DNA from: Melanocharis versteri | Lineage: Eukaryota > Chordata > Aves > Passeriformes > Melanocharitidae | Direction: 5' to 3' | NCBI GenBank assembly: GCA_013397845.1 | Contig: VZTG01009143.1 | Location: forward strand, 1 to 64,000 | DNA length: 64,000 nt | Shown here: positions 13,849 to 26,559 of the stretch, piece after piece | Layout: the number at the start of each line of letters is the position of its first letter | Position numbering within the stretch: position 1 is the stretch's first letter | Position numbers and translations under genes: made by a program | Notes under the pieces: generated by a model | Database searches by the model: none | Seen by the model: the letters and a program-made list of their open reading frames with translations, nothing else | What the model was told of the DNA's origin: nothing

Positions 13849-16800
13849 GTAAGAGTTGTAACTGAAATCACAGTTACCATTTCCAGGACTAGAGCAGTGA
13901 TACCCAGATATTGACATCTTCACTCTTTTCAGCTGTACTACAGATAATTTAGCAAGTGGCCGTATTTGGCCCATTGTTTCAAACAGCCTCACCATGCCAA
14001 GCTTACCCAGGGCTTGTCCTACCCAAGCTGGGTTTCGAAAGGAGTGGAGGGTGGTTATTTAGTTAAACACAGGTGTGCTCCCCCCGGGCAGGGAGGATAC
14101 AGGACAAGAAGTTTCTAAACTGGCATCAGCCCATTCATGGCACTCACCATGTGGTCAGGAAGCCCAAATTTAAACTTTCAAGAAGAGGTTCAGGCTGCCC
14201 TAAGCAGACAGCACTGTCATTAGCACGAGGCTTGCCTGGCCATACTCTCAGAGCTCTGGCTTAGCCCTGCAATCTGCAGATCTGGGAGGGTAAATCCCTC
14301 CAGGGTAAGCAGTGGTGTGCCTGAGGTTTGCCTCCTGAGCAGCAATCAGAACTCTTTTTGTCCTGAAAAGACCGTGTGGAGGGGTGACATGATGCCTGAT
14401 TTTTCTTTTTTTGTGAGTTACATCCTGAAAGAAAACACAAGCTCTGCTGTGAGAGTGCTCCAAATGAACTCCAGATGAAATCTCCAACTGGCCCAAATTC
14501 CCACTGACTTCACTGGATGCTTTGAACAGGCACAAAGAAGGAGAGTCTGATAGCTCTAAGCTGGAAAACACATTCGCATATGGCTGCCCCATTTGTTCCA
14601 ATCTCACTGAAAGCAATGGAATTGCTTCCATGTTGTACATGTGTGCGAGCAATTTTCCAGATCACAGCCATAAAGCACTAGATAAAAATAGCTGTAGAGC
14701 CTCATATCTTTGAAAGTTGTCTGTACTACATGATTCACATAATTCTTTCCTCCAGTTATTCATTTAGGTACTTCCTTTACCTGCTTTAATCCTTCTTTAC
14801 TCGTTTTTGCCCAACAAAAAGTTGCTTTAAATTTGTATTTTCAGCTCTTTTACCTATTATGCTTCAGAGTCACAATGTCAAAAAAAAATTTCCTCTTTCC
14901 ATTTAAACTACAAATCTATGCCTGGTACCAAATGATGCCAGATTTATTTCTGCCATTTGTAAAGCATCTAAACATACCCCCTTTCCTTCTGAGACATGAT
15001 GCAGTTTACTAAGAGGGCCTCCAGGTTTCTCCAGGCACACTACGTACTATTCCCCTGAAGGATAATGATGGGAGAAAGAATTGCAATCAAGTTTACATAT
15101 TTCTTTGAAAATGGGTTATTTAAAATTCAAATTCACATTAAATAATAATAATTGTGTAAGTAATGAAAATTCTCTTTTTCATAAGGGAATTCACTAAAAA
15201 GGGATTAAAAAGCCATTTTTCAAAGTGCCAAGAAATAATAGCTTCAGTGAAGCATGCTTGTTTCCTGAGATACAAGGATTCTTGTTTTCTACAGAGGGAT
15301 GACACAGCTATTAAATCTCAGTTGTGTCAAACATGAATATGTTGCCATTTGGGTGCCCATAAACCAACCATCATACGTCACCAGAAAATTATGAGAATCA
15401 AAACATGCATCAAAAAAATTCCTCTCTGTCCTGTGAAATATTAACCTTCATGTGCTCGGTTGCAATTACAGCACTAACAACACTCTTTCTGTATCTCTAT
15501 CTCTAAACCTCCTAAAATTGCCAGGAAAAGACAAAAGGAGGCTTTTTGCATCTGTTGAACAGGTAGCCAGATTCTTGGCATAAGATGAGCACGAAAAATA
15601 TTACTGTGAAAGACTTCATGTTCTCTACAGCAGAGAGAGCTGTAGGTGAGAAAAAAGTGGAACCACATTTGCCGCTTATATATTCCGTCAAATTAACAAG
15701 AGATAAACTACTGCCTATTAGTACTGGTTTGCAGTTTAAAATTAGATCTGGGGCTTTGAATGTCGCTGCCTGAGACTAGATCATGTCATTACACAATACC
15801 TGACAGCCCTTGTGGAGCTGGTCTGTAGGGGCAGCCCTAGTGCAGAACTGATAAATTTCTAGACCTCAGCAATCAGTAAATAGCCTTACAGATTTACTCA
15901 GTGCTTCATTTTCTCCGGTCAACCCATATATAAATTACAAGGGCCTCTTGTCTTTTTCACTATTATTATTTATTTTAAAAGAGCTTATTTTGAAGTTATC
16001 AAGAATCCATACGCACTTATTCACCAGTGTAATTGCCTGGAAACTTTTCAGCCTTTCTGGTGTGACATTTCTCACCTTGAAAGGGACATTTGCATTGAGA
16101 GTTGAAAACAATTTTAAAACTCAAGGCTGAGAACACCTAGGATTGCTATTACTCATCTTTACCAAGCACTGACAGTTTTAAACCTCCTGAGCACGGAGAT
16201 AGTTCTGCAATTTCCTGGGGGAGTCAACTATTGTGTGACACCATTGTTTTCCTGTGATAGCACTTTCAAATCATTAGTCCACAGAATTCCATGCATATCT
16301 GTAAACAGGTATGATTTATAGCTCGTAGGATGGAAAATCAGACTTAAAATATTGCACAAAAAAAAATTTTACTAAAAAGCCCCTCTGGATTTCTGAGGAA
16401 AATGCCTCATCACTTTATTATTTACTTTGGGACAGCTCAGATGAATAAAAACCCCATTGTAGTAGGCAGCATGTAAATAAAGAGAATGACAGTTCTTTCA
16501 CAAAAAGTTTAAGCTCTACACTTGAAAATATCTTTTTGAGACATCACAAGGGATTGATAATTCAAATATCAAAATATAATTAATGGTTGTCTTAAAAATA
16601 AAATTGGATCCACAACATCTTCTTTTTTCTCCTTAAAGACAAATAAATGGGAATAATATGCTTTATAACATTTCAAGAAAAAGGATATTACAAACAAATT
16701 ACAATTTAAATAAACTCCCAATAGCCACCAAGGCTGGATCCACATGTGATTTGCAATGATATTTTCCAAATTTTGGAAAATGGCAACAGGTTTGGGATGC

Positions 16801-18505
16801 AAAACTGAGAAAGAAAGAAATCAGGCATAGATATTGGACAACAAAATTTGCTTTCAGGGGCCCAGTGGCCCTTCTAATAAAATGGACTAAAATGAATCAA
16901 AAATGAACATGAGATTTCTGAACTGTACCACTGTAGTTGATAAGAGGTAACCAAAACCCAAATGTTCTCAAGGAGCCACACTGCAAACACAAAAGAGGGA
17001 TGCCAAGAGCTGTCTCTGAAGGACAAACTAAACTCAGCACTCCCTAAATCCTGCCAATATTTACTTAGGAGATGTTCAAAGGCCTGCCCCATTTAGATCT
17101 CAATTAATCTAACTAGATTATTATAATCCATCCTGCTTAAATTCTCCCTCACTTTTAGACCACCAGCTCTGTCCCTGGAGTTTTCTCAGCTCCATCCCTG
17201 CACGGCCTCTGGCGGGAGGCAGCTCTGGCAGAGAACCCTGGGCAGAGCTGCCTCTGTAATTAACAGCCAGGACTGAGAAGCTTGGAATGAAACACCCCAA
17301 CCTCCCTCATTCCTTTCATTTTTATACACACCCCCCAAATACCTCCATGTGGTGTGGGAACACGACTGAGTGAGTGCTGCTTTGATTACTCAGTGCTGCA
17401 CTCAGGATGTGCAAGGATTTATCATTTTCTGGATGAACCTTTTCAAATTCTTTGTTAAATGCACCTCTGTCCAAAAATCTTTTCTTTTTACCTCATGCAA
17501 ATTCATACTCTCACTATAGCTCACTACCTCTAATCACAGTGATCTGCTCCCCCATCACTGTGGAAGGGTCACAGTTATTTTAATTGTGTAGCCCCAAAGC
17601 ATAAGGTTCCTTTAAATACCAACTGCAGATCAAGCTGAAAATATAAGTCAACAATAACACAGCAAGAAAGACCAACTGTTTTGTTTGTTTACCATTTAAA
17701 AAATAAGTATAAGGCTTGGTATTAATTTGACATGAAATAGAAAGCTTGTAAAATTGAAAACATCCCAACAGCATCCCATCAAAAAAGTTGCAATTGACTA
17801 TGTGTCTGGTTGAATTGAAAAAAAAAAAATTTAAAATTGATTTTTACTATTTTTAAACTTTGAAGGTAACATTTTCCATATTAAATGCATTCAATTTTTT
17901 AAAAATAAAAATTAATTTCATTTGAAAATAGTTAAAAAAGAACAACTACTATATTGTTTTCTGAAAGCAAAATTTCTGAAAACAAAATGCTTCTGGGAGA
18001 ATACTTATCACACTCAAGAGATGGGTGACAAGAAACTGAGCCTTGGTGTGTTCTGCTAATAACAGTGCCCTTACCCACAGATTAGTTTGTCTAAATAACA
18101 GGAAGACAGTACGTTTATAGGGCTTAATTTGTCAAACCTCCATCAGTCTTTTTCCTATTTAGCCCACACAACACAGCAGAATAAAAAGTATGCCCCTCTG
18201 CTGCTGTAATCAAAGTGATTGTGTTTCAGATCAAAAACATTTATTTACTGCATGGATTAAAGGATTAAATTGCACAGGAATGCTCTGCCCAACATTTTGT
18301 GCTTGTGCTGGAATCCAGCTGCCCTTAATCTCCATATCATTGACACAGGATATCGATAAAATGGTTTTCCCATTATGGCTTGTTTGTTTGCGATGTATAC
18401 AGAATTAAAGTAACAAAAATAAGATTCCCGGGTCATTTTCTCCGATGGGGTGAACTCCTGAGCCAGCTCTGCTGGCATCCCATGCCCCTTCTGCACCCAC
18501 CCCAG

Positions 18506-18592
18506 AGCTCTGGCTGTGCAGGGCACCCGCAGGGCCACGCGGCCAGGCCGCCTTCATCCCAAACACATTTCCCCATTGTTTCACCACCCATG
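18506..18592 (+). other. Candidate 87-nt exon, open in one frame
   Basis: Preceded by CCTTCTGCACCCACCCCAG and followed by CATG|GTGAGTTC. It is 29 codons, open in frame 0 within a longer open stretch, and GC-rich. The predicted residues match no family I know. Confidence 0.18.
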
Positions 18593-19730
18593 GTGAGTTC
18601 CACCCTTCACCAGGCTGGATTGGGCTGGCACAGCACCCAGTGAAAACACCACATCGCTTCTGAGTCTGGAGGTGGCTCGGGGACCTCGCCCTCAGGTGAA
18701 ACAGACGGGCTCTGCTTCACAGGTACACCCAGGGAAAAATGAGTAAACAGCCAAAAATCACTGCTGAAAGAGCAAAAAGCCGATGGCAAACACACTGTGC
18801 CGTAACTAAATACCTAAAACATCTGAATCTAAAATATCCTCTTACCTAGACCAGTGCCTCTAGTCCAAGGCACACCGCCTGTAATCCACTACAAAAGACA
18901 CACCTATGGCCACACTAAAGCACTAAACTTTCTCTACTTTTCTGCTTTCTGTACCTCCACTCCAAAGCAGGCTAAATATTTGAAATGCACCCAAAAAAGG
19001 GAAAAGATTAGAGATATCCATTCATAGGCAAGAAGAATTAATTTTATTTTGATTATTGACTGACTACCAAAGAAATTGTGTTGCTTGATGACAAGAACAC
19101 ACTGCATGACTCTTGCTCTTCTTTCGTAAACAGGAAAACATTTCGCAACTAAAAAAATCCATGTCTGACTTTGGTGTCAGCAACCAGTTCCAAAAGATGA
19201 AGCACTTTCCCCCTCAGGTCTATTGTTGCAGGCTCTCTGCAAATTCAGGCAGACATCACTGCATCGGGTTATATCTGTCACACAAGGAGAATAGCCCTAA
19301 GAAAATATAGATAAAATCCCCTCCTTTTATCCCTCCTCTAATAAGAGGAGGTATCATCCACATATCCCAGTAAGTTTTCAGCTCTCTGCAGTTTTGCTTC
19401 AAGAATTGTTGACTTGGTAAGCAAATATGGTGAGTTAATTTAGTGATATAGCCTAATGATCACAAAAGAGGAAAATTAATTAAGAAGTGTCACTCTTCCA
19501 CTAATCTTTTTCTATTTTACAGGGCACACGTTGGTGTGTTGCTACTGTTGTTTAAGGTTATGATGCCTTTAAGGTTTATTTTGTATCTTCGGGCTTCTGC
19601 TGTTTCGTGATTAAATGCATAGAAGCAAGTGGAATAATAATTATGTAATTTATGTTCATACACTTCCTCCCACTGGCAGGTTGCTTCTTGACTGAAATTG
19701 TATTATTTGATTCATGAACAGCTACCTATT

Positions 19731-19745
19731 AAAGATGGCGGGGAC
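19731..19745 (+). promoter_or_regulatory. YY1-like site
   Basis: AAAGATGGCGGGGAC contains AAGATGGCGG, the core of the YY1 consensus. It stands alone in AT-rich flanking DNA. Match by eye only. Confidence 0.3.
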
Positions 19746-20061
19746 AGATACTGCAAATCCCTGAGAGCAATCATGAAAAAATATTTCAGCTACACCACTG
19801 ATGTCAGGTCCATTTGCACATTTTTATCACTGATTCATGTTCTGTAATCTACTGCTTCAACTGAGAGCATTTATCCCTGCTACTTCTGAATAACATTAAA
19901 AATATAGAGAGAGGTGAATCACACAACTCCAAGTGTGCAGTTCTTAGCACTGATTCAGGCAAAATAGGAATATAATTGTTAACCAAATTTGCAAATACGG
20001 AGAGGAAAAATTTTGCAGCTAAGGCAATTAACCTGTGTGTTTGTGTTTTCTTTCACTCTAG

Positions 20062-20124
20062 GAAAAGTAGAATACCTCAAAAGTGCTAAACACAGATAAA
20101 TCCAATGGGAAGAATTCTGCTAAG
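20062..20124 (+). ncRNA. Candidate noncoding exon with strong splice signals
   Basis: Preceded by TTTTCTTTCACTCTAG and followed by TAAG|GTAAAAG, with a second possible donor nine bases later (GAG|GTAACG). All frames have stops. It is on the same strand as the candidate at 13,749. Confidence 0.22.
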
Positions 20125-22379
20125 GTAAAAGAGGTAACGTTTCTGTGTGCATCCAGCTCCTGAGTGATGAAACTAATCATAGCTGAAGAGCAACACATTA
20201 TTTACACAGCAGGGACACTTCAGGACATGGTCCTGCATTGGGCCCCTCGTTGTGCCAAGCTCTGTTCAAGATTTTCCTTTAAGAAAATGCAAAAGAGTAG
20301 CAGGGAAATCAGAAGCAGACAGGAGTGAAGTAACTTGACCAACGTGACGAAGTGAGTCAATGAGAAACAGCAAACAGATCGTGGCACTTTCCAGCCTGTG
20401 CCATGGCTGGCAGATGGCAGAGTTTCTCTCACATCCTCAGATGTAGGAACTGTAAACTGAGTTTCCAACCATTCAGCTGCATTCCTCCAAGAATGAGCTG
20501 CAGTCAGTGGACAATTCCAGTTCTGCATCTACATTTAGGAATGTGTAAATAATAGTGATGTTTTTAAGATAGTGGTCTGGAAAAGATACTCTGTGCTTTA
20601 GAAAACTCAAGACTATTCTTTAACTGAACAACATTTGAAAGTAAGAAAAACACTGAGAAGCTAAAGGCAGTATTTTTCATTGTGAAGGAAATACATCAGT
20701 GTTTTTGTCTTGTTGGAATCTGGAATGAGGGATTATGCCATTAATTCTGTGGATGTTGCTCTTAACAAAACCCCCGAAATCGATGGTTCTCTTATTTTAC
20801 AAAGACAGGACTAAAAACTGGTGAAAATCCTGTTCTCAAGCATTGCTTATCATGCTGCAATAAATACCAAGAGCTACACAAACCCAGCCTAACCAAGTAT
20901 CCAGTCTTATTTAGGCTTAGAAACAGCATAAAAAGTTACAAAATGTTTTCCAAAACAAAACCTCCTATTAAGAAGCGGTGGTTAAGACACTAAATACAGT
21001 TAGACTGACATTAAATCAGCCCCCTAAAGAATAACTTTTGTGTCAATCTATGAATTTATTTCACAAAAAAGGCCTGCGTGGGGTTAAAAACAGTTACCAA
21101 AGCTGAGCTCTCCTAGGCGGATTTGAAGAAGAGTGCTACAAAGGAAGCTGAGCACCCTTGGATGTAGCAGCAAAGTACCTTCAGAACTTCATTCAGTTCA
21201 CAGAAAACAGATTAATCCCATAGTACACATAATTCCTAAAAAATACCTGTGAATGAAAGCTGAACTGAGCTAGGTATCTTTCCCTGCATGACTGACAGCC
21301 TGTTCGAGAGCTGAACACAGAATTCATCTCTGTACTGAACCATCCCACAGCTCTACAGCATCACATCTGTCACAAAAGGAATAAAACAAGCATTTTGGCA
21401 CTTTCAATAGTTACCTCATTCACAACATACCAGTTCAGTGAAACAGCCAAAGCAGAGACAAGCGAGTCATAATTTCACCCCAAACTAATGCTTATTTTCT
21501 TGCAAGACTGTGAAAGGCTCAGGAAGTTTGAGTCTTTCTTTTCCCCGAATCACCAGATCAAAAACAGGTAGTAGGTGGTCAGAGGAAGGGTCCCCACTAT
21601 TCCAGTTCCTCAGTGTCTCTGTTTAATGAATCTCCAGTTTTAGATCCATTTCCAGAATACAAAAGAATCCCAACACTTTCACCAAGAGTTTACAGGGCAC
21701 AGTAAAAAAAATTACTACTTTCTCCCCAGAAATTTCCAAAAGCAAAAGCAAGGGCAGCACATCTCACACAGGGTGCATCCAGCTCCACATCTGGAAACCA
21801 GATACAGCCTGCAGGGCAAATTCATCTGCCCTGCCTCAGTTTTACTGTCATCGTGCCATCTCCTGTGTGTCTGTGCATGTCCATACACTTTGTCTCTGTT
21901 AGTTGTTGCCAGGCATATAGAGTGAAAGGGAGAAGAGGGCAAAGGGGCTATGGGAGATCACAGAATTTTGGACACTGTCCCAGAAAAGTTTCTCTAAATT
22001 CATTTAATTCCAACAAAATTGAGTTTGGACCACCCAGATTGCAGTACCTAAACAAGAAAGGCAAGAAAATTGTTTTAGCTGGGAGACACTTCTTTTCACT
22101 CACAGACTACAAAGCCACTATGTCTTACAACACACACGCACCCCCTAAGTATCAAAAATGTCAAATCCTTTTCCCCCACACATTTACTTCACACCAGGGA
22201 GTTTGCACCACACACAGAGCTAGAGAAGGAACCCTGAAGTCCCAATCTCCACTCTTCCACAGAACCTCACAAAGATGGGGAGTAGTACCGTCCCATGCTC
22301 AAGCTAAAAAATAAATTATAGCACAATGTACTGCATGAAATGTTAAAAACCAGACTTTAAAATAATGCGTGCAGTTAGT

Positions 22380-22407
22380 TTACAGAATTTTAGTTACAGA
22401 ATTTTAG
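22380..22407. repeat. 14-bp tandem duplication
   Basis: TTACAGAATTTTAG is repeated twice in direct succession. Confidence 0.85.
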
Positions 22408-23197
22408 TATGGCATCTTCTCTGCTTGACAACTGCTATTTTTTCAGATTACAGAAAGGAATAGGGGCAGCTATTACACAAAGAAACAACATTACAGTGAC
22501 ACCACCAGACCTCAATTAAAAGTTCTGTGCCACTTAGTATTGCTTCAAGGGATGGTAAAGTAATACTGACCCACTCTAAAGTGGTTTATGAATTGCTACT
22601 GATGAGAACTCTTGCTGAATAAGCAGAGTAGGTTCTTTAACACCACTTTCTTACAAACAGCAGCCAGGAGTGGAGAGAGACAGTAATTAATGTGTTAGTA
22701 TCAAGAGAAACAAAGAGCCTGCGAAGGTCTGTCCTTTCCCAGCTATCAGACTGGGAAAGCTTCTTTAATATAACTGGTGCTGTAATAGTTCACAGGGGCT
22801 GGACTGAGGGTAAGCGATGGATGATTGATTAAGGTACAACCCTGACAGTATCTTAGAGCCTGGATAAATATCCTTTCCCAAAAAATATAAAATCAGGCTG
22901 CAGGCAGCGAGTGAAGCCTGGTATTAGGGTGTGGAGTGCATGAAATCAACAAGCCAAAGCATCTCCAAATATACCAAACATCTACAGCACATTCAGCACA
23001 AGAATCAGGTGGATTGGAAATGGGCTTTTACCAGTGCTTTGTTATGACAGCTGATTTCTGGGACAGTTAAATGTTTTCTTCCAAGAAATCCAGCCATTGT
23101 GGATTAAATGGCAAAATAAGTGTTCATACAAAGCTCTAAGGAGGTTTGCGTTGCTGAACACAATGAGAAATGAACTGCTTCTGCCCAGACCACACTG

Positions 23198-23218
23198 CCA
23201 AAACAGGGGGCAGAGGAG
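23198..23218 (+). promoter_or_regulatory. CTCF-like site
   Basis: CCA-AAACAGGGGGCAGAGG resembles the CTCF core (CCA..AG..GGGGGCAG). It is a single unscored match in the TRRAP 3' flank. Confidence 0.2.
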
Positions 23219-23668
23219 AAGTGCCCACACTAGTTAGTGCTTCTCCCTTGGAAGCACAGACACAGCCAACTTTGCCACCTCATTTCTTACAAGCAGCATG
23301 ATACAATCCTCCAGGGCCAGACAAGGTCAGGACGGGTTCTATGGATCACTCAAGAAGGATTTTCCAAGAGTATGTTAACCACATGTAGTGCTCCAGTGGA
23401 GTCAGAGGGAAAAGCATCACCAAAGGACAAAAACACCCCGAGCAAAACAAACAAACAAATAAAAATGCATTTTGTAACACCAAAACATCCTTTACCAGGC
23501 TTCCATGACGATGCCCTGAGTCCTGGCTGGGCCAGAGCCAGCCATCAGAGCAAGTGACCCCAGCTGAAAACACTTCCCAGGCTGCTCACTGTCCTCAGCA
23601 GAGCAGTCTGGGCTGGGGGATTCCAGTCCACGTGTTGGCAATTAACATGAAGCTCCATTCTTGAGGGG

Positions 23669-23699
23669 AAACAAACAAAGAAACAAACAAAGAAACAAA
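23669..23699. repeat. AAAC/AAAG 12-bp simple repeat
   Basis: About two and a half copies of AAACAAACAAAG. Confidence 0.9.
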
Positions 23700-24324
23700 T
23701 CTTAGGGCAGCCTCTTTCTTCCCATTTCACCTGGCTCAGCTTCACCTCTGCCACTTCTCCTGCTTTCTTGCCTCAAATTCCCTGGTTTTGCAGTGGATTC
23801 CACCCGGTGACTCCCCTTGGAGAAGAGGCAGCACTCAGTGGTGCCCATCAGCCATCCCTCCCTGTTCCCCGTCTCCAGCCCAGGATTTCTCTCCCCCGGG
23901 CTGGCAGGGATCACGCAGTGGGTCCCCTCATGGTGCTGCTCCCCCTCACAGGGGGACGGGGCTGCGGTGCCAGCGGCTCCCGGAGCAGCCGAGGGCCCCA
24001 GCTGCACCCAGCCGAGCCCCCAGGCCCTGCCACCCACACCTGCCATTTACACCTGCTACAGTCCTGTGTGGTGTTTTCTTGGGGAGAATTGGAAGAAATC
24101 AAGAGATTTCTCAGAGTAAAGCATTGGATTGTAACGGGGGAGGGAGAAGTTTGAAGGCAGAGAGGGAGCACAGCACGGCTGGTACAGGAATGGCGCTTCC
24201 TCGGCTCTGTGCTTGGAGCTCTCAGGGAAAGGCAATGCTTGTTTAAAGATGAAAAGGCCACAGTCACGAGATGAAAGTCTAAGTTAACAGTTTCACAGAC
24301 TTCCCTCTTTTTTCTTCATTTCAG

Positions 24325-24354
24325 CCCCTTGAGCCCTGGTTGAGGAGGTCCCAG
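24325..24354 (+). ncRNA. Candidate 30-nt microexon
   Basis: Preceded by CTCTTTTTTCTTCATTTCAG and followed by CCCAG|GTGAGGTG, both close to consensus. It is 30 nt and open in frame 0 (PLEPWLRRSQ). It lies just right of the GC-rich patch at 23,740-24,240. Its coding status is unknown. Confidence 0.22.
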
Positions 24355-26559
24355 GTGAGGTGACACCGCCCTTTGGCTCACAGCTCAGGCACATGGGGAC
24401 AGTGAGACCCAACACAGTCAAGGGATGATGATGATAAACCACATACAAGACACCAGTCGTTTCACATGTGCTCCCTTGAACCTCTTAAATGTGAAATGCA
24501 CCCACACTGAGATGATTAAAAGCTCCTGTGAGTGTAAAATCTTCTCTCTGAATAGACTTCTACGCCACAAAGGAACATTTCATACATCATATTTGAAACA
24601 GATCAGAGCCTTAAAAGCAACTTTATTCGACTGCCATTATGAAACAGAGCTTTCATTGTCTGCCACTGAAATGCTTTGAGTCATCATCCTCCAGTAATAA
24701 CTAATCCCTTGCTCACCCTCTCTGTATCTGACAATTCATGGACAGCCCAATTACAGGAGTGGAAAGCAGCACACCACTTTCAGAGGGTGGACTCAAACAC
24801 TCAACTACTGCTAAATGCTTTTGTTTCAGAGTACAAGTCACTTAAGCAAACAAATTCTGATAATCTACCTTGAGAGCAGACTGTAATAATAAAAAGTCAA
24901 ACTGCAGCAGCTCCGTCTAATAAAGACAGAGCCGAACATGATTACAAAAGTCAGGAGACAAAAAATACAGTGTCATTTGGGGAACCTGACAACTATCTAT
25001 TCTCCCTATAATATCCCCAGCTTACATTTTTTTCATGCCAAATTTACTTTTTAGTTATTTGTATTTCTGTGCCTTGAGTGACCTCCTAGAGAGCCCACTT
25101 CACAACACAGGTACGTGTGCCAAAGCCTACCAACACGTACATCTCTGTATTTTATACAGATTTAAATTATGGATGGCACAACTTTGGTGTCAAGGACTTG
25201 TGACTAGTTACCCTCATGAAGACATGGTGAAACCTGTCGATAATTCTACAGGGATTATAAAACAAACACAACAGGAGGAATTTTCAGAGTGGCATCATGC
25301 TCATACACACAAATTTCAGAGAGAATTTTAAATTTTACCTCTCTTAATTCTCAAGTGTTTGATTTTACAGAGTAATGACATGGGCTTTTTTTGTGTAGTA
25401 TCTAATCTGAGGGAAGAGACCTTGAAGGGAATACTTAGAGTGAATTGACAATTAATGTAGTTCACTTTCAAGTATCTGCTCAGCAAGATGCATTCTGAGC
25501 ATAGATCTCAACTAACGAGACAGAGGGAACCCTTATCTACAATCTTAAAAAATTAAATGCAGCTAAGATAGATGTCACATGTTCGTGAAGATAATCAGGA
25601 ACTTCATACCCTGTACTTTGTCAAACCACTTTCCTGCTAATGGACAGCTGCTGCTGATACAAGAGATGTCAGATTTCCCCCAGGCTCTGAAGAATGCTCA
25701 TGTATAACTAAAAGCTTTCAGATTTATCTCCCAGAGCTGGTGGCAAAACTCTGGGTTAAGACTGTGTAAGCCTTCTCACAAATTGAGGTACATCCATAGC
25801 ATATGCCCATGAAAGAAGAGAACCAGGTATTAACATTTGCACGTTTTCACCATCAGGGAGCTCATTAAAATAACTCTCTGCTCCCTCACACCCCAAGTCT
25901 TCTTTCAGGAGTATATTTGAGATGACGCCACGAGCAAGAGAGATGTCACAAATCTAAAGACAACAAAATTCTTCTCTTAACTTACATCCACATTTTCCCA
26001 TTAAGATTTCTATCATGGACAGAAAAGCAGCTGAATTATCTGGTGACTTCCTGTCAGGGAATGCTGTCATCTCCCAGACACATCCAAGACGTGCAAATGA
26101 TTAAGAAATGATCCTGCAACTCCTCTGTGCAGTGTGTGCTGTATTTCACAGCTGCAAACATTACAATCTTCAATAAAGGGAAGGCAACAATTCCCTTCAA
26201 GTCATGAAAGCACTGAGCTCAGTTGTGAATGACTGCAGACAGAGCGTGTTGTGACACATGCAGGAAGCGCTGTGTTTTATAAGAAGATTATTCTTGCCAA
26301 CATGATTTTGATAAGGAAGTAAGTCTTTGCCAAAAAAAAAAAAATGATACGTTTGTTTTCCAAATCCTTATATAGTCCTTAGCACTCACTTATTTGAGCT
26401 TCCCCTTGTACATAGTGCCACAGAGCACAACTCTCTTCGATACAAAAGGAGCACCAAGCATGGGAATGAAGGGCGATGCTTGATTCATCCATCATACAGT
26501 GAAGCAAAATCATACTCATAGGATAATATTTAAAATATTATAAATAAAATGAATACCAC

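Larger units (their letters stand above)
9646..26559. other. Gene-free 3' flank of TRRAP
   Basis: No protein gene recognised. It contains two adjacent unassigned open frames (9,769-10,317 and 10,353-10,787), candidate exons at 12,952, 13,749, 18,506, 20,062 and 24,325, two GC-rich patches (about 18,420-18,720 and 23,740-24,240), a YY1-like and a CTCF-like site, and small repeats. By human gene order SMURF1 should lie on this side in convergent orientation; none of its HECT or WW coding sequence is visible, so it probably lies further left. Confidence 0.65.

Noticed and set aside
21853..22314. 153-codon plus-strand open frame
   Set aside because: No recognisable domain, no clear initiation context and no partner exon seen; treated as chance.
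23702..24267. Five overlapping open frames of 100-152 codons on both strands in a GC-rich patch
   Set aside because: GC-rich sequence has few stops. The residues are Pro/Gly/Ser-rich without a recognisable domain.
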